This document shows positions 22,703 to 35,084 of a stretch of 64,000 nt of DNA, in pieces (within the stretch, counting starts at the first letter, position 1; every line of letters starts with the position of its first letter). Position numbers and translations under genes: made by a program. Source of the stretch: Sialis fuliginosa (lineage: Eukaryota; Arthropoda; Insecta; Megaloptera; Sialidae); the NCBI GenBank assembly GCA_961205875.1, contig OY540812.1:34977098-35041097 (forward strand), given 5' to 3'. A model generated the notes under the pieces. It ran no database searches and was not told where the DNA came from. It worked only from the letters and a program-made list of their open reading frames with translations.

Positions 22703-25117
22703 GTGGCGAAGCAGAATTCACCACATATTAGTATATATGTATATATAAATCTTTTACATGACAGTTGCTAAAAATAACACCTATATAGCCTAATATTACG
22801 ACTCCGTGAAACCAATTATGTGAGAGCGTGATTGTTCAGTGACGTCAGGCAAGTCAGACCTGCGCTTTAACCCCCCTTCTACACAGAAGTTGGGTGCGTG
22901 TCGGAGGCGGCCATGTTAATCAGATCGGCATCGGCTGCCGTAGCGAATACATTGTCATTGTCGTTCTCACTGCTGGTTAACACGTGGCACCGAAAAATGT
23001 ATTAAATCGACGAATCAATATTTTATATTACTACATTTGTTTAATTCATCAACAGAGAAGTATAATTAATATCGTTTTTTTTATTTTCGACGTCCATGTT
23101 ATCAAGAAATTATAAATAAAAAAACAATCGTTACATCTGGTCACTACGTTTCAAGGAAGAAAGAAATTCAAGTAAGCTGAGTATTTAATAATTCTATCAA
23201 CAAGGGAATATTTGAAATCCAACGGTTCAAGAAATTATTTTCAAACGACGGCCTTGACCTCGGGTGCGCGTGTATCAGCCATATTATACAAGTTTATGTG
23301 AGCCAAAACAAGAATCCAGCTACGTGTGACAAGAAAAAATTTAAATTCGCTACGCGACGTAATAATATCAACTTTCTTTTGTTGATAAAAAATTTCTTTT
23401 GCTTTATTTACCCCGCCAGAAAATATCAGCAGACATTAGTGCTGGTATTTATGGCAAAATTTTCCTGTGTAAAAATATATGTATATCTATAGATATTGAT
23501 AATTTACATTATTAATATGTCCCCTGGTTGTTGTTTTCTGCGCTACGTATGAATGAAGTGGCATCATTATTATATTTTTCCTTGAGTTCATTTAAATACT
23601 CGTATATTATAAAAGGTTATGGAGTTGCATTTCGATTGGATGGAGGGAAGAGTGAATCATCCTCCATCGTCGTTATAGTAAGGAGATACCGGGACCCTCG
23701 CTTAATAGACCCTAAATGCATCCTTCGCATACGGGTATAGGCGTCTATAAAGGTTCCAACCATCTCCTACTGTCGAGCGACGGTTACAGCCATCCTCGAT
23801 ATGCGCTTTATTAAGCCAATATTAAAATATTCCAAGGATCATACAAAAAGAGTCTACTTCAACAAAAGGAAAGTGGTGAAAGTCATACCAATATAAATGA
23901 AAATTAACCTGGATTTGCATCCTCATATTTCTATGAGAATATTATAACACTAGCTCATATGGAAAGTGAAATTTTTAAGTTTGGCGCCAAAGGCAGAACA
24001 TCTGGTCGCAATAAAAATGACCCTTCGAGAAAATTTTCGCTTACAAGGGTCTCCTGACCAGTGTTGCCAGAACGTACTTTTTAGTACGGTTTTCGTACTA
24101 TTCATGACTCGACCGTACCAAAATCGTACCTCAGCTCTGACCGTACCTTTTGCCCCACAAAGATTTTTTCAAGCTTTTATTCAGCTTCACTACGTAAAAA
24201 AATAATAAAAAAATTAAAATGTTTTTATGAATAACACCAATAAAAATTAAAATAAAAACGAAACGTACCTTGATTTTTTTGTCTATATATACTGTTCAGT
24301 ATTAACGGTTTTTTAACGAAACATAAGGGACGTCCATTAATTACTTGATAATTGATGTCTTTAAACACAAAATAAAATAAAGGCTATAATTATAAATAAA
24401 AAATAATAATTCAAATACATTTCTAACAATTTTAATATTTGTAGTATTGTGTAGTATTGGAGGCGACAAAATGTGATAAAAAAAAAGTTGAAACCGTACT
24501 TTTTTGTCAAATTTCGTACCATTTTGGTAAGCCTATCATACTTTTTAGGGAGTTCATACTGGCAACACTGCTCCTGACTGCATTGTCTTTTCCAAGAACT
24601 TGTAAAAAATGCATTTTAACAAATTTTAAGGATTGGTATAATGTATTTGCCATTTACACCTGTTGTGTTATCGATATAGAACTAGCAATATCACAGTGAC
24701 ATATAGTCTGACTGCATTTTTTTTTTTACTATACATAGATCTGAATATCAAATTCTATTTATTACATGATTTTTAACGGTTAATTATTAGATGTTAATTA
24801 TTATGGTCAAACCTAGATAAATGTGCTAATAAAAAATTTGTGAAATTAAATAGTGCACATTAATTTTCTGTGTATAAATACTTTTTGCTGGAAGTGAATG
24901 GACAATCTGCAAAATACAAAACGTTCAACAAAGAATTAAGGTTCCTCAAAAGGACTTATACTTTAAATTCTATTTATAAAATCAACTAATAATTTTTCTA
25001 CGAAAGCTCACTGTATGAATATTTTTCATAATCATACGTAAAACCGTAAGTACACATTTCAAAATTTATTTACAAATTATTAAATGGTTAAATAATTTTT
25101 TTACAAAAATAAAGTCT
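22703..25117. repeat. Block I repeat, left segment (copy of 51,321-53,275)
   Basis: It begins TGTGGCGAAGCAGAATTCAC and matches 51,321 onward almost base for base, apart from a MITE at 24,059-24,570 and small indels. It contains a TATA-like TCTATAAAGG near 23,749 followed by a GC-richer stretch. The stretch ending at 27,966 (block II: 53,337) finishes CCGCCACA, complementary to the TGTGGCG start, so 51,321-53,337 may be one element or a long LTR. No protein was recognised in it. The open frames such as 23,298-23,492 exist in both copies but show no known motif. Confidence 0.6.
24059..24570. mobile_element. hAT-type MITE, present only in block I
   Basis: The ends are CAGTGTTGCCAG and CTGGCAACACTG, flanked by CTCCTGAC at 24,051-24,058 and 24,571-24,578. 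Block II has a single CTCCTGTC at 52,733-52,740 with no insertion, a clean empty site. There is no coding sequence. Confidence 0.93.
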
Positions 25118-27893
25118 AATCCCGGGATCCCGGGATTAGAAAATTGTTTAATCTCGAAATACCGGGATTGAAAATTTTGATCGGGATTGCAATCCCTAAA
25201 ATTATTATTATTAAAGATTATAATATTGTCTTGTCAAAGGATTGAATTGCCTGTAAATCATACATCCTTGCCGTGTTAGTAAGGTATAATTGAACTCTCG
25301 CTAAATACTCACGAATACAGTCTTCGTATTAGAGTACAAGCGTCAAATAAGGTTCAAGCTATATTCTGCTGTTGACGACGGCGACGTTTATCCTGGATAC
25401 AGGCCTTGTTCAATTGATACTGGGTTATCCCATATGGTAAATACGCTGATCATATTTGGACTAAAGAATGGTGGAAACGAGACGTAATGTAGCATGTTAG
25501 TGGGCAGCCACTTGAAGGCACCTTTTTTTTAAAGGAAATACCTTACAGCATTATTGCCCTAAGAGGAGTGCTGGAATAGGTCCCTTTCCCTTTTTGGTCG
25601 GTGAAGGGCGAAATGACCCCAACCTATCTTACGCAACGTATTCCAATTTCGTCGTCGTCACCTTATGTTGTCAGAAAAACTATCATTTATTGGGAATTAG
25701 CCCCCATAGTATGTAATTGGGCACTGTCGCCCTAAAAGGAGACACAACGTCCGTGTGGTCAAACAATATTCGTACCTGTAAAGTAACCTGAAATAAAAAC
25801 TAAGGCAACTGTTGGAAAAAACATTTATTCACTGAAGGTTACACGTTATCAATGTGAAATATACATTAAAATTACTGTCACAATAGAAAATACTCTGCTT
25901 CGGAATTTTAACGCTACAGGCTTCCTTGTTTCACCCTGGGAATCCCTTAGCCCTTGCTGTGTCCTGTGAAGTCCCTGAAAGATTTAATAAACCACATTTT
26001 AATTAGGTTAGTTTTATCTATTACTGTATATACAGGGTAGTTCAATAGTGCGTCCGGCTTTCCTAGCGCACTTCCCGTAGGAGATAGAAAAAAAAGTTTG
26101 GTACATAATATTATTGGTTTGAAAAGATCAACGTCGTAAAATTATTTTCAACAATACAGGGTGTCCCATTTTTGCACTATAACAAAAACAAACTTTTTTT
26201 TAAATGGAATACCCTGTAACGTTTTATGTCTTCCGATGTCATTTTTTAACCTCTACATTAACGTCTGTTCATTTTTTAATTTAGAGACAGTGTTGCCAAA
26301 TTATAATTTTTTTTCCGAAAAATAATCCATATTCAGGCTCAACTATAAAAAATCGTAGCGACCTCGTTTTTTTTTGAAGTGATGAATTTTTTTAGCAATA
26401 ATATTAGTCCAGGTAAAGATTAACATTTTGATAATAAACAATTTTAATTTAGTTCTACAAGGTGTTAATAAAAAAATGCCAAAATTTGCAATCTTCAAAA
26501 TGATAAAACTAATTTTTTTCAAATGTGACTACCCTTTTTTTATTACACTATTCGATGGGTTTTTTTCTCCTTTTCAATTTGTATAGGATATCTTATGTCT
26601 AAACCCCATACTTTCTGAGATATTCAATAATTTTCACAAAAGTAACCATTTTACCACGTTTTTATGCACCGAAGTAGGCCAAACAAATGCAAAACAAATG
26701 CGAAACAATTACAAAACAAATGCCCGTGAATTGATTTGTGCCTGGATGAAAATGGAAGATATTTCGAACATTTATTGTAGAGTCTTTTATCTTTTATATG
26801 TATTTTCAATTTTTTTTACTTATCATATTGTTTGAATAAAATAAATAATTTTATTACACAAGTATTATCCGTTTTAATTATAAAATTTAATCAAATGTTA
26901 CATTGATACTTAAGTACTTACATTTTGGCATTTCTTTTGCATCAGCACAGCCTACTTCGGTGCATAAAAACGTGGTAAAATGGTTACTTTTGTGAAAATT
27001 ATTGAATATCTCAGAAAGTATGGGGTTTAGACATAAGATATCCTATACAAATTGAAAAGGAGAAAAAAACCCATCGAATAGTGTAATAAAAAAAGGGTAG
27101 TCACATTTGAAAAAAATTAGTTTTATCATTTTGAAGATTGCAAATTTTGGCATTTTTTTATTAACACCTTGTAGAACTAAATTAAAATTGTTTATTATCA
27201 AAATGTTAATCTTTACCTGGACTAATATTATTGCTAAAAAAATTCATCACTTCAAAAAAAAACGAGGTCGCTACGATTTTTTATAGTTGAGCCTGAATAT
27301 GGATTATTTTTCGGAAAAAAAATTATAATTTGGTAACACTGTCTCTAAATTAAAAAATGAACAGACGTTAATGTAGAGGTTAAAAAATGACATCGGAAGA
27401 CATAAAACGTTACAGGGTATTCCATTTAAAAAAAAGTTTGTTTTTGTTATAGTGCAAAAATGGGACACCCTGTATTGTTGAAAATAATTTTACGACGTTG
27501 ATCTTTTCAAACCAATAATATTATGTACCAAACTTTTTTTTTCTATCTCCTACGGGAAGTGCGCTAGGAAAGCCGGACGCACTATTGAACTACCCTGTAT
27601 AATGTTATTTATTTCATACATTTTTAACTTACCTTTGGAGTTCTGTCTTCAACAGGTATATGTCTGTATTAATGGACAAAAATAAATAAATTTGATAGTT
27701 GAAAACTGTGTTGTAATAATTTGAGTAACACCGAATCAAATTCCTACCCATTGTTTTGTACCAGGACTCTGGGCACTCTTGTTTAACAAAGGGAATAATA
27801 GCAAGAGACTCGGTGCCTAAGCACGCTGCGATACACCAGTATTTATAAACTTATAAATTGCTAATCCACGACGAGCAAAAATATTTTTATCAA
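25118..27893. other. Block I-specific interval with repeated Gypsy leader sequence
   Basis: It is absent from block II, which passes directly from about 53,275 to 53,290. It starts with a short GGGAT-rich palindrome (CTAATCCCGGGATCCCGGGA). Positions 25,810-26,032 and 27,600-27,770 together are a diverged copy of 27,950-28,300, split by the foldback at 26,033-27,597. It therefore looks like an extra piece of the same retroelement leader plus insertions. No gene was seen. Confidence 0.55.
26033..27597. mobile_element. Near-perfect foldback element, 1,565 bp
   Basis: The ends are CAGGGTAGTTCAATAGTGCG and its complement. The arms 26,033-26,679 and 26,950-27,597 are almost identical over about 647 bases. 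The flanks read TATA on both sides (26,029-26,032 and 27,598-27,601), so the duplication is TA or TATA, suggesting a mariner-related origin. The 270-base loop has short tandem copies of AAAACAAATGC-like units near 26,685-26,720. No coding sequence. Confidence 0.9.
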
Positions 27894-28249
27894 GTTTTTA
27901 TTTTATTTTGAAATTATTCTATATAATTTAATTCTTTCTTGTGTGCGGCAAAAATCCGCCACAGTTATTCACGTTAAGTATACATAAAAGACAATACACT
28001 ACGTCGAAAGTTTAATCGCTACCGCTACAGGCTTCCTTGTTATCACTCTGGGAATCTTTTTACCCATACTGTGTCCTGTGAAGTCCCTGAAAGATTTTAA
28101 GAACCACAGTTTAATTAGGTTAGTTTTATTTATTATTGTATATAAAGTTATTTACTCCTAGATATATTGTTTACTTACCATTGGCGTTTTGTCGTCATTA
28201 CATATCTATTTGTATTAGTGGATAAAATAAATAGATAGGTAGTTGAAAA

Positions 28250-28522
28250 CTGCGTTGTAATAATTTGATTTACACCAAATCAAATTCCTACATTATTTAA
28301 AAATAATGCTACTTTCATTTTTTCCATCGAATCTTCATGTCATGCTGCTCTTAAATATATCTTAAATTCTTGTTTCCATTTGCTGGATATGTTCTCATCG
28401 AATGATAGTCTTTCTGGTCGCTCAATTGAATTCATCATATTAATATTGATAACTTTTGATACAATATTAATTATTATAATTTTCTGTGTTATACCTACTT
28501 TGGTTTTCTTAGGTATCTCCAC
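28250..28522 (-). pseudogene. Gypsy-like gag N-terminus, block I
   Basis: The minus-strand frame from the ATG at 28,522 reaches MNSIERPERLSFDENISSKW and KQEFKIYLRAA, meets a stop at 28,340, and then continues as EDSMEKMKVALFLNNVG. The RPExLxF...WKxxFxxYLxA pattern is typical of Gypsy gag starts. Only about 90 codons remain. The matching remnant in block II is at 53,640-53,879. Confidence 0.6.
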
Positions 28523-28873
28523 GGTATCACTTTCAATTATTTGTATTTTTATTTATTTGATTTTTTCAGTTGTTTGATTTTTATTTATTATTTATAAAAT
28601 TTTTAATTTAATAAATAAATAGAATCTTTTATTAAAGAAAAACTGATATCGTTTACAAGAATAATTTTGCAATAAATAAACACATCAAACATTTAGCGTG
28701 TTATTTCATGTCGTGCATATTCTTATAATTTTCATGATGAGATACGTATCTCTGAAAAAGATGGTAGCCACTTAGAATATACTATTATTAACCACCGAAG
28801 TCGCCCTGAAAATGTAATAAAACATATTTGAGACATAAACACAAACAATTATTCTAACCGATAAGAGAAACGT
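28523..28873. other. AT-rich interval of block I
   Basis: The first part matches block II up to about 54,110. A T-rich hydrophobic open frame on the plus strand is the antisense of gag and is not believed. No gene was seen. Confidence 0.4.
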
Positions 28874-28881
28874 CCCAAAGC

Positions 28882-29587
28882 CATGGGCGCCGGCAGGATT
28901 TCTTTCAGAGGGGTGCATCTAGGTATATAAAATTAAATTTATTTAAAATTCATATCACGCAGGTATTTTAATATGCATTTGGGGAACGTATCTTAGCCTG
29001 TGAGGATAATCACGCCTCTAGAGGTTGAAAATAAAAAAATAAATTTTTTTCGAAAACATATTTTTTTGGAAGCTAATATTTGGTCAGGTTGAAAGCTTCG
29101 AACCGTTATTTTTTTCGTTCCGGTACGAGTAAAAAAATATATTTCGGTTCGGTTCCGGTTTTTCCAGTTTTTTCGGTTCAGCTCCGAGTGATTAATTTAA
29201 AAAAAAATATTTGTATTAAAAAAATTTTTTCTATCATAATTTAGACATTTTATGGTACTTGTATGATAGCCAGAACGACTATTGAAGTGGGAAATAAGAT
29301 CATGTTAACGCGCGTATTTTAACATGTACTGAACCGTAAAAACCGATATTTTTATTTCGGTTCTGTTCCGTTTTATTTTCCGGCAAATGATAAAACGTAA
29401 TTTTCAAGTATTATAATGTCAAAATGATACATTTAATGTTTGGACAACAACCAAGGTGACTTAAACTGTTATTCAAAGAGTAAATTTTAAAATAAAAATT
29501 GTATTTCTTAATTTTTTCATGTGGTTTTTCTTCTTTGACAGGGAGGTGCAAGTGCACCTACTTGCACCCCCCCTCCCGGCGCCCATG
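28882..29587. mobile_element. MITE with 8-bp target duplication, block I only
   Basis: The ends are CATGGGCGCCGG and CCGGCGCCCATG, with CCCAAAGC on both sides (28,874-28,881 and 29,588-29,595). The interior has repeated CGGTTCGGTTCCGG-like motifs and a palindromic GGTGCAAGTGCACC near the right end. The 8-bp duplication suggests hAT. Block II lacks about 1 kb here, including this element, through a wider deletion. Confidence 0.82.
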
Positions 29588-29784
29588 CCCAAAGCTAACA
29601 CAATTACTTAGGAAATATAAATGAATAAAAAAAACCAATGCGAACAAAATACGAATTCACAAGAAGATACTAAAAACACGAATCACTTCAAAGGAAGGTT
29701 ATAAAGGAATCCTATGCTTGTGATTGTGACTTGAAAATTTTCAAAAAGGTACTTCTCGGTATAAATTCAAAATCAAACTGACGA

Positions 29785-30043
29785 CTTACTTCGTGCAGCT
29801 AGTTTTCCAGCAGAGTGGTGTACGTGCGTATTTCTTACACGGACTTTCAGTTACGTTGTGTTAGGAGAGGTCTCAAATGAAACAAATGTTTAATTAGACG
29901 GCCACAGAACAAATGTTTATTATAACATTAAATAAAATGATATCCTCTTAATACATAGATAACATAATATAATAATATTCTATTACATAGATATATTATA
30001 TATTGTATATGTGTAACATATATATCACAGTAATATTGTTATA
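29785..30043 (-). other. Candidate Gypsy 3' LTR start, block I
   Basis: It lies just downstream (minus sense) of the polypurine tract and matches 54,117-54,376 of block II. It contains an AATAAA-like signal on the minus strand near 29,920. The LTR limits are uncertain because no partner LTR was identified. Confidence 0.4.
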
Positions 30044-30063
30044 CTCCCCCCTCCCTTCTTTCT
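30044..30063 (-). promoter_or_regulatory. Polypurine tract of the Gypsy element, block I
   Basis: On the minus strand this is an almost pure A/G run (AGAAAGAAGGGAGGGGGGAG), located between the end of the integrase reading frame and the candidate LTR. This is the position expected of a plus-strand primer tract. Confidence 0.6.
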
Positions 30064-30698
30064 GAAGTTCCGGGTTTCTACAATATTACGTTAGCTCGCA
30101 CTTCACCAACTCCATTAACTGGAACCAAAACTACATTTCCAGGATTAGAAAATCTCACAATACGCATAGGTAGCGACTACATCCAGTGAAACTTGGCCCC
30201 TTCACCACCTGCCGCATCCGGAGCAACGTGAATTCGCTTGAAATTAAGGGTTTTGGCGACGCCCGCGGTTGTAAAGACGTCTTCTTGTCTTGATAAGATC
30301 GTCTTTTATTTTATCGGGTGTCGGACGACCACCTTGATCTGTTATACATATGGTGCAAACCCCACTGATTTATTAAGGGTTGGAGGTAGTTCGCGCCCTA
30401 AAAACAACGACGCCGGCGACCGTTTTGTGACTTCACTTTCTGCACTATTATGTGATAACGCCACATATGCTAGCTTAGAATCCCAATCTCGATGGTTACT
30501 ACCTAATCGATTTAATATATGGTCAGTGTAGCTTTTAGATTACGATGCACTCTTTCCACCATTGTGATCGATAGGGTGAGGTCGTTACGTGCCGTATTCC
30601 CCAAGCAATACACGTATGTTTAAATCGCGGGGACACAAAACATTTTTCATTGTCGGTGACAATCGTTTCAGGAGGACCGTACCTGGACCAAATATTGG
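30064..30698 (-). pseudogene. Gypsy integrase C-terminal part, block I
   Basis: It matches 54,396-55,031 of block II. The minus-strand sequence carries the integrase core after the RYGPP block and the pol C-terminal tail (a VVLVPVNGVGEVRANV-like segment near 30,090-30,140). The frame is broken by several stops. The rest of the core (SRYGPPETIV in block II) is separated from it here by the 4.3-kb transposon inserted at 30,707, and resumes at 35,017. Confidence 0.65.
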
Positions 30699-30706
30699 GT
30701 ATTCAT

Positions 30707-31165
30707 TAGACTGGTTCAAAAAAAGTGACAATTTTTTTTTTTTTCGAAACAATTCCATTTATACCTTCGAGGAGGTGTAGAAAGATGCCTGTTAAAAGGA
30801 GAGCTCTTAATATTATTATTTAGAGGTCGCTCATCACAGATTTCTATTTCCCATTGAAATAACATTGGAAAAAATTTTTTTGAACTTTGGAATTTTATAT
30901 TTCGGTCTAGAAGCAAAGTGCCGGATGAGCGATACATATTTTTATAGAAAATTAGTTGCTCTACAAAAAAGGTTTCTTATCATTTTTCGACAAATTCACT
31001 CCTTCAAAAGTTATTCAAGGTTAAAGTTTAATTTAGAGTAAATTTAAGTTTTTTTTCTTGATTTCTGACAAAATGTTAAAACTTATCACTTAAAATCATA
31101 AAATCATTCATGAAAATTTTATGAATCTAGGGAAAAGTAGGGCCATTTAAAAATTCTAGATTTGT
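30707..31165 (+). repeat. Left terminal inverted repeat of the 4.3-kb transposon
   Basis: This is the reverse complement of about 34,550-35,008, with differences mainly in homopolymer runs. It is non-coding. Confidence 0.88.
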
Positions 31166-31382
31166 GAAGTTAATCGTTTCACGTTCTAGATTTCCTTAAA
31201 AAAATAGATGAATAAATACAAAGATGTCGATAAAAAAATGCCAATCTTAAAAGAAATACTGCTTAAAATCCATCAATATATAAAAATTTATTTCTACATA
31301 AATATTTCGTTTAACATTACTTTATAAAACAATATTTTCTCCAATTGAAAGCGTGTAAATTTTTATCAAAAAGTACGGATGA

Positions 31383-34249
31383 TTATTTCAAAGTTTTTTT
31401 GTTGCAATCCGGAAAACGTCGACGATGTTCTTGCACGACTTGTAAAAGATATTGTAATTGTTCCTCGTTCTTCGTTAAGCAGTTGTTGTATTCTTCAATT
31501 AATGCAATACCACGTTCTGCTACATCATTTACTACTGTAAGGTCTTTAAAAAATTTCAAATTTTCTTTATAACTTTCATTATTGGGCCACAGTGTTACAT
31601 TTATTTCGAGAAAGTCATTGGGTAAATCAAATGTTTCAAAAAGCGTTAATGATTTTTTCGAAACAAAATCACTTAAACCCTTATTTGAAAATGATTCCAA
31701 TTCAATTCCCTCAGTAACATATCGTTTTTTAGAAATAATTGTACTCTCCTGATTTTTGATAGCTTCTCACATTTTCTGCTTAGTCTCATCAGAAACATTA
31801 ATGTCAAATAATGCTAACGCCGCTAAATCTTCGTTCAAATACCACAAATGGTCACGCATTTTTTTTAAAGCGATTTGTGCGATTGACAATTTAATATTTT
31901 TGTGAAGAAGTAGCTTTTTCACTAATAGCAAGTCATTATTTGGTGCTTGAATTGCTGAAGGAGATGTAAACCATACTTTTATATAAATTGATATGATAAA
32001 TATACAAACTTGCTGCAAACTATTTATTTCGTAATTTGTAAGTGGGAATTGGTTTCTGAAGAGAAAAATTTTCAAGCTATAAATAGCTTTAGCCATCCAT
32101 CGTGCATGATGCATTGCTCCTGGGCGCTTAAAATCAGTTGTGTTTTCCGGGAAACCACCATGAAAAATCAAAGATAATTCCAGCAATTCTTTATAATCAT
32201 TTCTTGGTTGAGAAATCTATAAGGAATAGAATTTATGTTAATTAAAATTCCTAAATATGAAATTCAATTGATTTAAGTATAAGTTATCAAAATATACCGT
32301 CAAATGATGAGTAATAAAATTAATTAATTCTAGTCTATCTGCTTCCACCGCATTTGCTACAACTTCGTCTTTTATACCACTTTCATATTTAGATTTATCA
32401 ATTTTATCCCAAAAAGATTGAAATCGTTTGAAAATTGGTACATTAGGACCAGAAGTTGTCTTCCAGAACACTTCAAAAACAGCTTTCAAGATGATTTCAA
32501 AGATGTGATGACGACAAGGCAACCAAATTAATTTACGGTTCAATTTCCTTTCAATTATTGCTGCTGTGCCGTTGTGCAGTCCTGTAAGTACAATATGAAT
32601 GTGTAAATGGTATTAGAAAATGAAAGTTATGAAAAATAGTGTAGAAATCAAGCTGAATATATAAAAAATAGGCTTTGATTGTAAAAGAAATATACAAATA
32701 AGTCCTGAATAGAAATAAATAAAACCATACAGATTTTCTATTTAAATCTATTAATAAACATAAGCCTGATTAAAAAAACGGATTAAAAAGCATTGAATGT
32801 AACGAAATTTGAATACTTCTGAATATTTTCAATTCTTTTGAATTCCTTCTCTTATGGAGAATTAAGATTGTCAATTGTTTTGAATTTTTTTTTCTTATCA
32901 GGGAATATAAATTGAAAATAAAATTTTATTAATAAGTTAAAATAGTATTAATTATTAATTAGTTAGAAAATATTCATGCAAGCAAAGAAATCATATTATA
33001 CCAGTATTAACTGCTGGAGTATCGAAGCACATCGCCTTAATATGAGGCGAAACTTTCCATTCTTTCAATGTATCTATAATAGCTACAGAATGACTTTCTG
33101 CAGATCCGTCCAAAATTTTTGGAACGCCGAGAAGTTGATTCGTTTTAGAAGTTGATAGTATAATTGCAATTCTATCTACAGAATCTGAACCAGTTATATC
33201 AGATAGAATTTTGCCATCCCAATGAACAGTATAGCGATCTTCAAATTTGAAATCATTTTTCAAGTTCTCTGAAATAGTTTGTCTGTATCTAATCCGGTCT
33301 CGGCGAATTGTACTGCAACTTAAATTGAGTGTTTCAATATCTAATCCCACACTTTTATAAGCAGCAGATAATATAAAAGTGGCATTTCGATTACTGACAT
33401 TTGCTCGATCAAGAGCAGATGCAAGTTCGGGAGTTACGACATCAGTTTTGGGTGGTGCTGCTTGATAGTTAGGTGGAATTTCATACTCAGAAACGATTTC
33501 TGACTGTTGACTACAAGTCGTATCTGTAGCAGTTGTTGACTGATTACGTGAAAGAGCAGCTCCACTCAAAACATTACTACTGCTAGCCGTAGGTTGATTA
33601 AGATCTATAATTATAAATTTAATATATTATTAATGAAAATATTTTATGTTAAGAGACAAAACTTCAAATACGTATGATTCTATTATTGTATTGTACTTAT
33701 AGTATAATACAATCATCATAATAATATTATTGTATAAATGATAAATGTATAATTACCATCAACTATGGATATTGATTCAATATCCATAGTAACTTGACTA
33801 GCTATTTCATTTGAAACACTTGTATCAATAAATCCATAGCGTTTATCAGACTTTTGAGCATTTAAAAATAGTTTTTTATTATCATCTAGTTTTTGCATCA
33901 GATTCGACTGAGTTAAATCAAATAATTTACCACATCCTGCCAAGAATTGTGTCTCTCTTTTTTTTTGCACAGCAGATTTTTTTCGATGTTGATTTTTTTT
34001 TATTTTTAACCAATTATTGAATAATTTTAATACTTTTTGAACAGCTTGATAGTTTTTACAAATCGACAATCCAGCTTGTAACCATTTTTCTTCCACTTTT
34101 TTTACAGTAACAGCAGCACTATGTTTTAATGTCAACTTGAGTTGGTTATGCTGATACAAGAACACAGACATAACCTCTCCATTCGTCGGAAGTTTACGTC
34201 CAGTGAAATTATCACTCAATTCACCAATTAAATACACTTTCTTTTCCAT
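31383..34249 (-). pseudogene. Transposase of the 4.3-kb transposon, four exons, one nonsense codon
   Basis: Exons on the minus strand are 34,249-33,757, 33,604-33,002, 32,581-32,298 and 32,216-31,383. All borders are GT-AG and the phases fit, giving 738 codons including the stop. The only lesion I see is TGA at 31,767-31,769 (codon 610). The N-terminal 160 residues are basic and include a KKNQHRKKSAVQKKRET stretch. Exon 2 has a Ser/Thr-rich linker, then YTVHWDGKILSDITG (near residue 290), NQLLGVPKILDGSA and HIKAMCFDTPAVNTG (near 360). Exon 3 has LIWLPCRHHIFEI, exon 4 HHARWMAKAIYSLKIFLFR and VVNDVAERGIALIEEYNNCL. The WDGK, CFDT..NTG, CRHHI and NDxAERG order is shared by a family of uncharacterised transposon proteins in arthropods and cnidarians. 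The Asp of CFDT and the Glu of AERG are candidate catalytic residues by analogy with hAT enzymes. The name is left open. Confidence 0.8.
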
Positions 34250-34549
34250 AATATTAATAATAAAATTTTAAACTACTCAAAACAAAAAATTGTAAATTTC
34301 TATTAATTGAAATCTTAAACAATAACATACAAGTCGGAATTTAGAAGAAAACTTCTCAGCAACTTAAAACAGGAGCGAACAAAGTAACCACTTGCTTCAT
34401 TTTTAGTCCACCGGTAAGAAAGTGACCGACATTCTCCATAAACTACTGTTGGTAACTGTTTCAAAAAAATTTTATGGTCACTTACCATTGAAAGTGGAAT
34501 TAATAAATTTCAAATGGGGTTATTTATCATTTTAACTAGAGATTTCTAA

Positions 34550-35008
34550 ATCTAGAATTTTTAACTGGCCCTACTTTTCCCTAGATAATCATTCATAAAA
34601 TTTTCATGAATGATTTTATGATTTTAAGTGATAAGTTTTAACATTTTGTCAGAAATCAAGAAAAAAAACTTAAATTTACTCTAAATTAAACTTTAACCTT
34701 GAATAACTTTTGAAGGAGTGAATTTGTCGAAAAATGATAATAAACCTTTTTTGTAGAGCAACTAATTTTCTATAAAAATATGTATCGCTCATCCGGCACT
34801 TTGCTTCTAGACCGAAATATAAAATTCCAAAGTTCAAAAATTTTTTTTCCAATGTTATTTCAATGGGAAATAGAAATCTGTGATGAGCGACCTCTAAATA
34901 ATAATATTAAGAGCTCTCCTTTTAACAGGCATCTTTCTACACCTCCTCGAAGGTATAAATGGAATTGTTTCGAAAAAAAAAAATAGTCACTTTTTTTGAA
35001 CCAGTCTA
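34550..35008 (-). repeat. Right terminal inverted repeat of the 4.3-kb transposon
   Basis: This is the inverted partner of 30,707-31,165. The transposase start codon at 34,249 lies about 300 bases inside it, so its promoter probably lies in or next to this repeat. Confidence 0.88.
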
Positions 35009-35084
35009 GTATTCATATACCAATAGTTGCCTCTGTGGTGGTTCTTCGCACCGGAATAAATTCCACCGTCTATCAAGGTATATA

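Larger units (their letters stand above)
30707..35008 (-). mobile_element. 4.3-kb DNA transposon, hAT-like target site, nearly intact
   Basis: The ends are TAGACTGGTTC and GAACCAGTCTA with inverted repeats of about 460 bp. The 8-bp duplication GTATTCAT lies at 30,699-30,706 and 35,009-35,016. Block II has an unoccupied GTATTAAT at 55,032-55,039. A four-exon transposase gene fills the interior. The target length points to hAT, but the transposase is of a distinct type, so the superfamily is not settled. Confidence 0.9.

Noticed and set aside
26680..26725. Short tandem AAAACAAATGC units as a possible CRISPR-like or satellite array
   Set aside because: There are only three to four imperfect units with no spacers, inside a foldback loop. 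This is a eukaryotic region and there is no CRISPR array.
28380..28577. Hydrophobic 65-codon plus-strand open frame, repeated at 53,737-53,934
   Set aside because: It is antisense to the Gypsy gag start; its conservation comes from the duplicated block, not from coding on this strand.
30238..30531. 97-codon plus-strand open frame, identical at 54,571-54,864
   Set aside because: It is antisense to the Gypsy integrase tail; identity between blocks reflects duplication.
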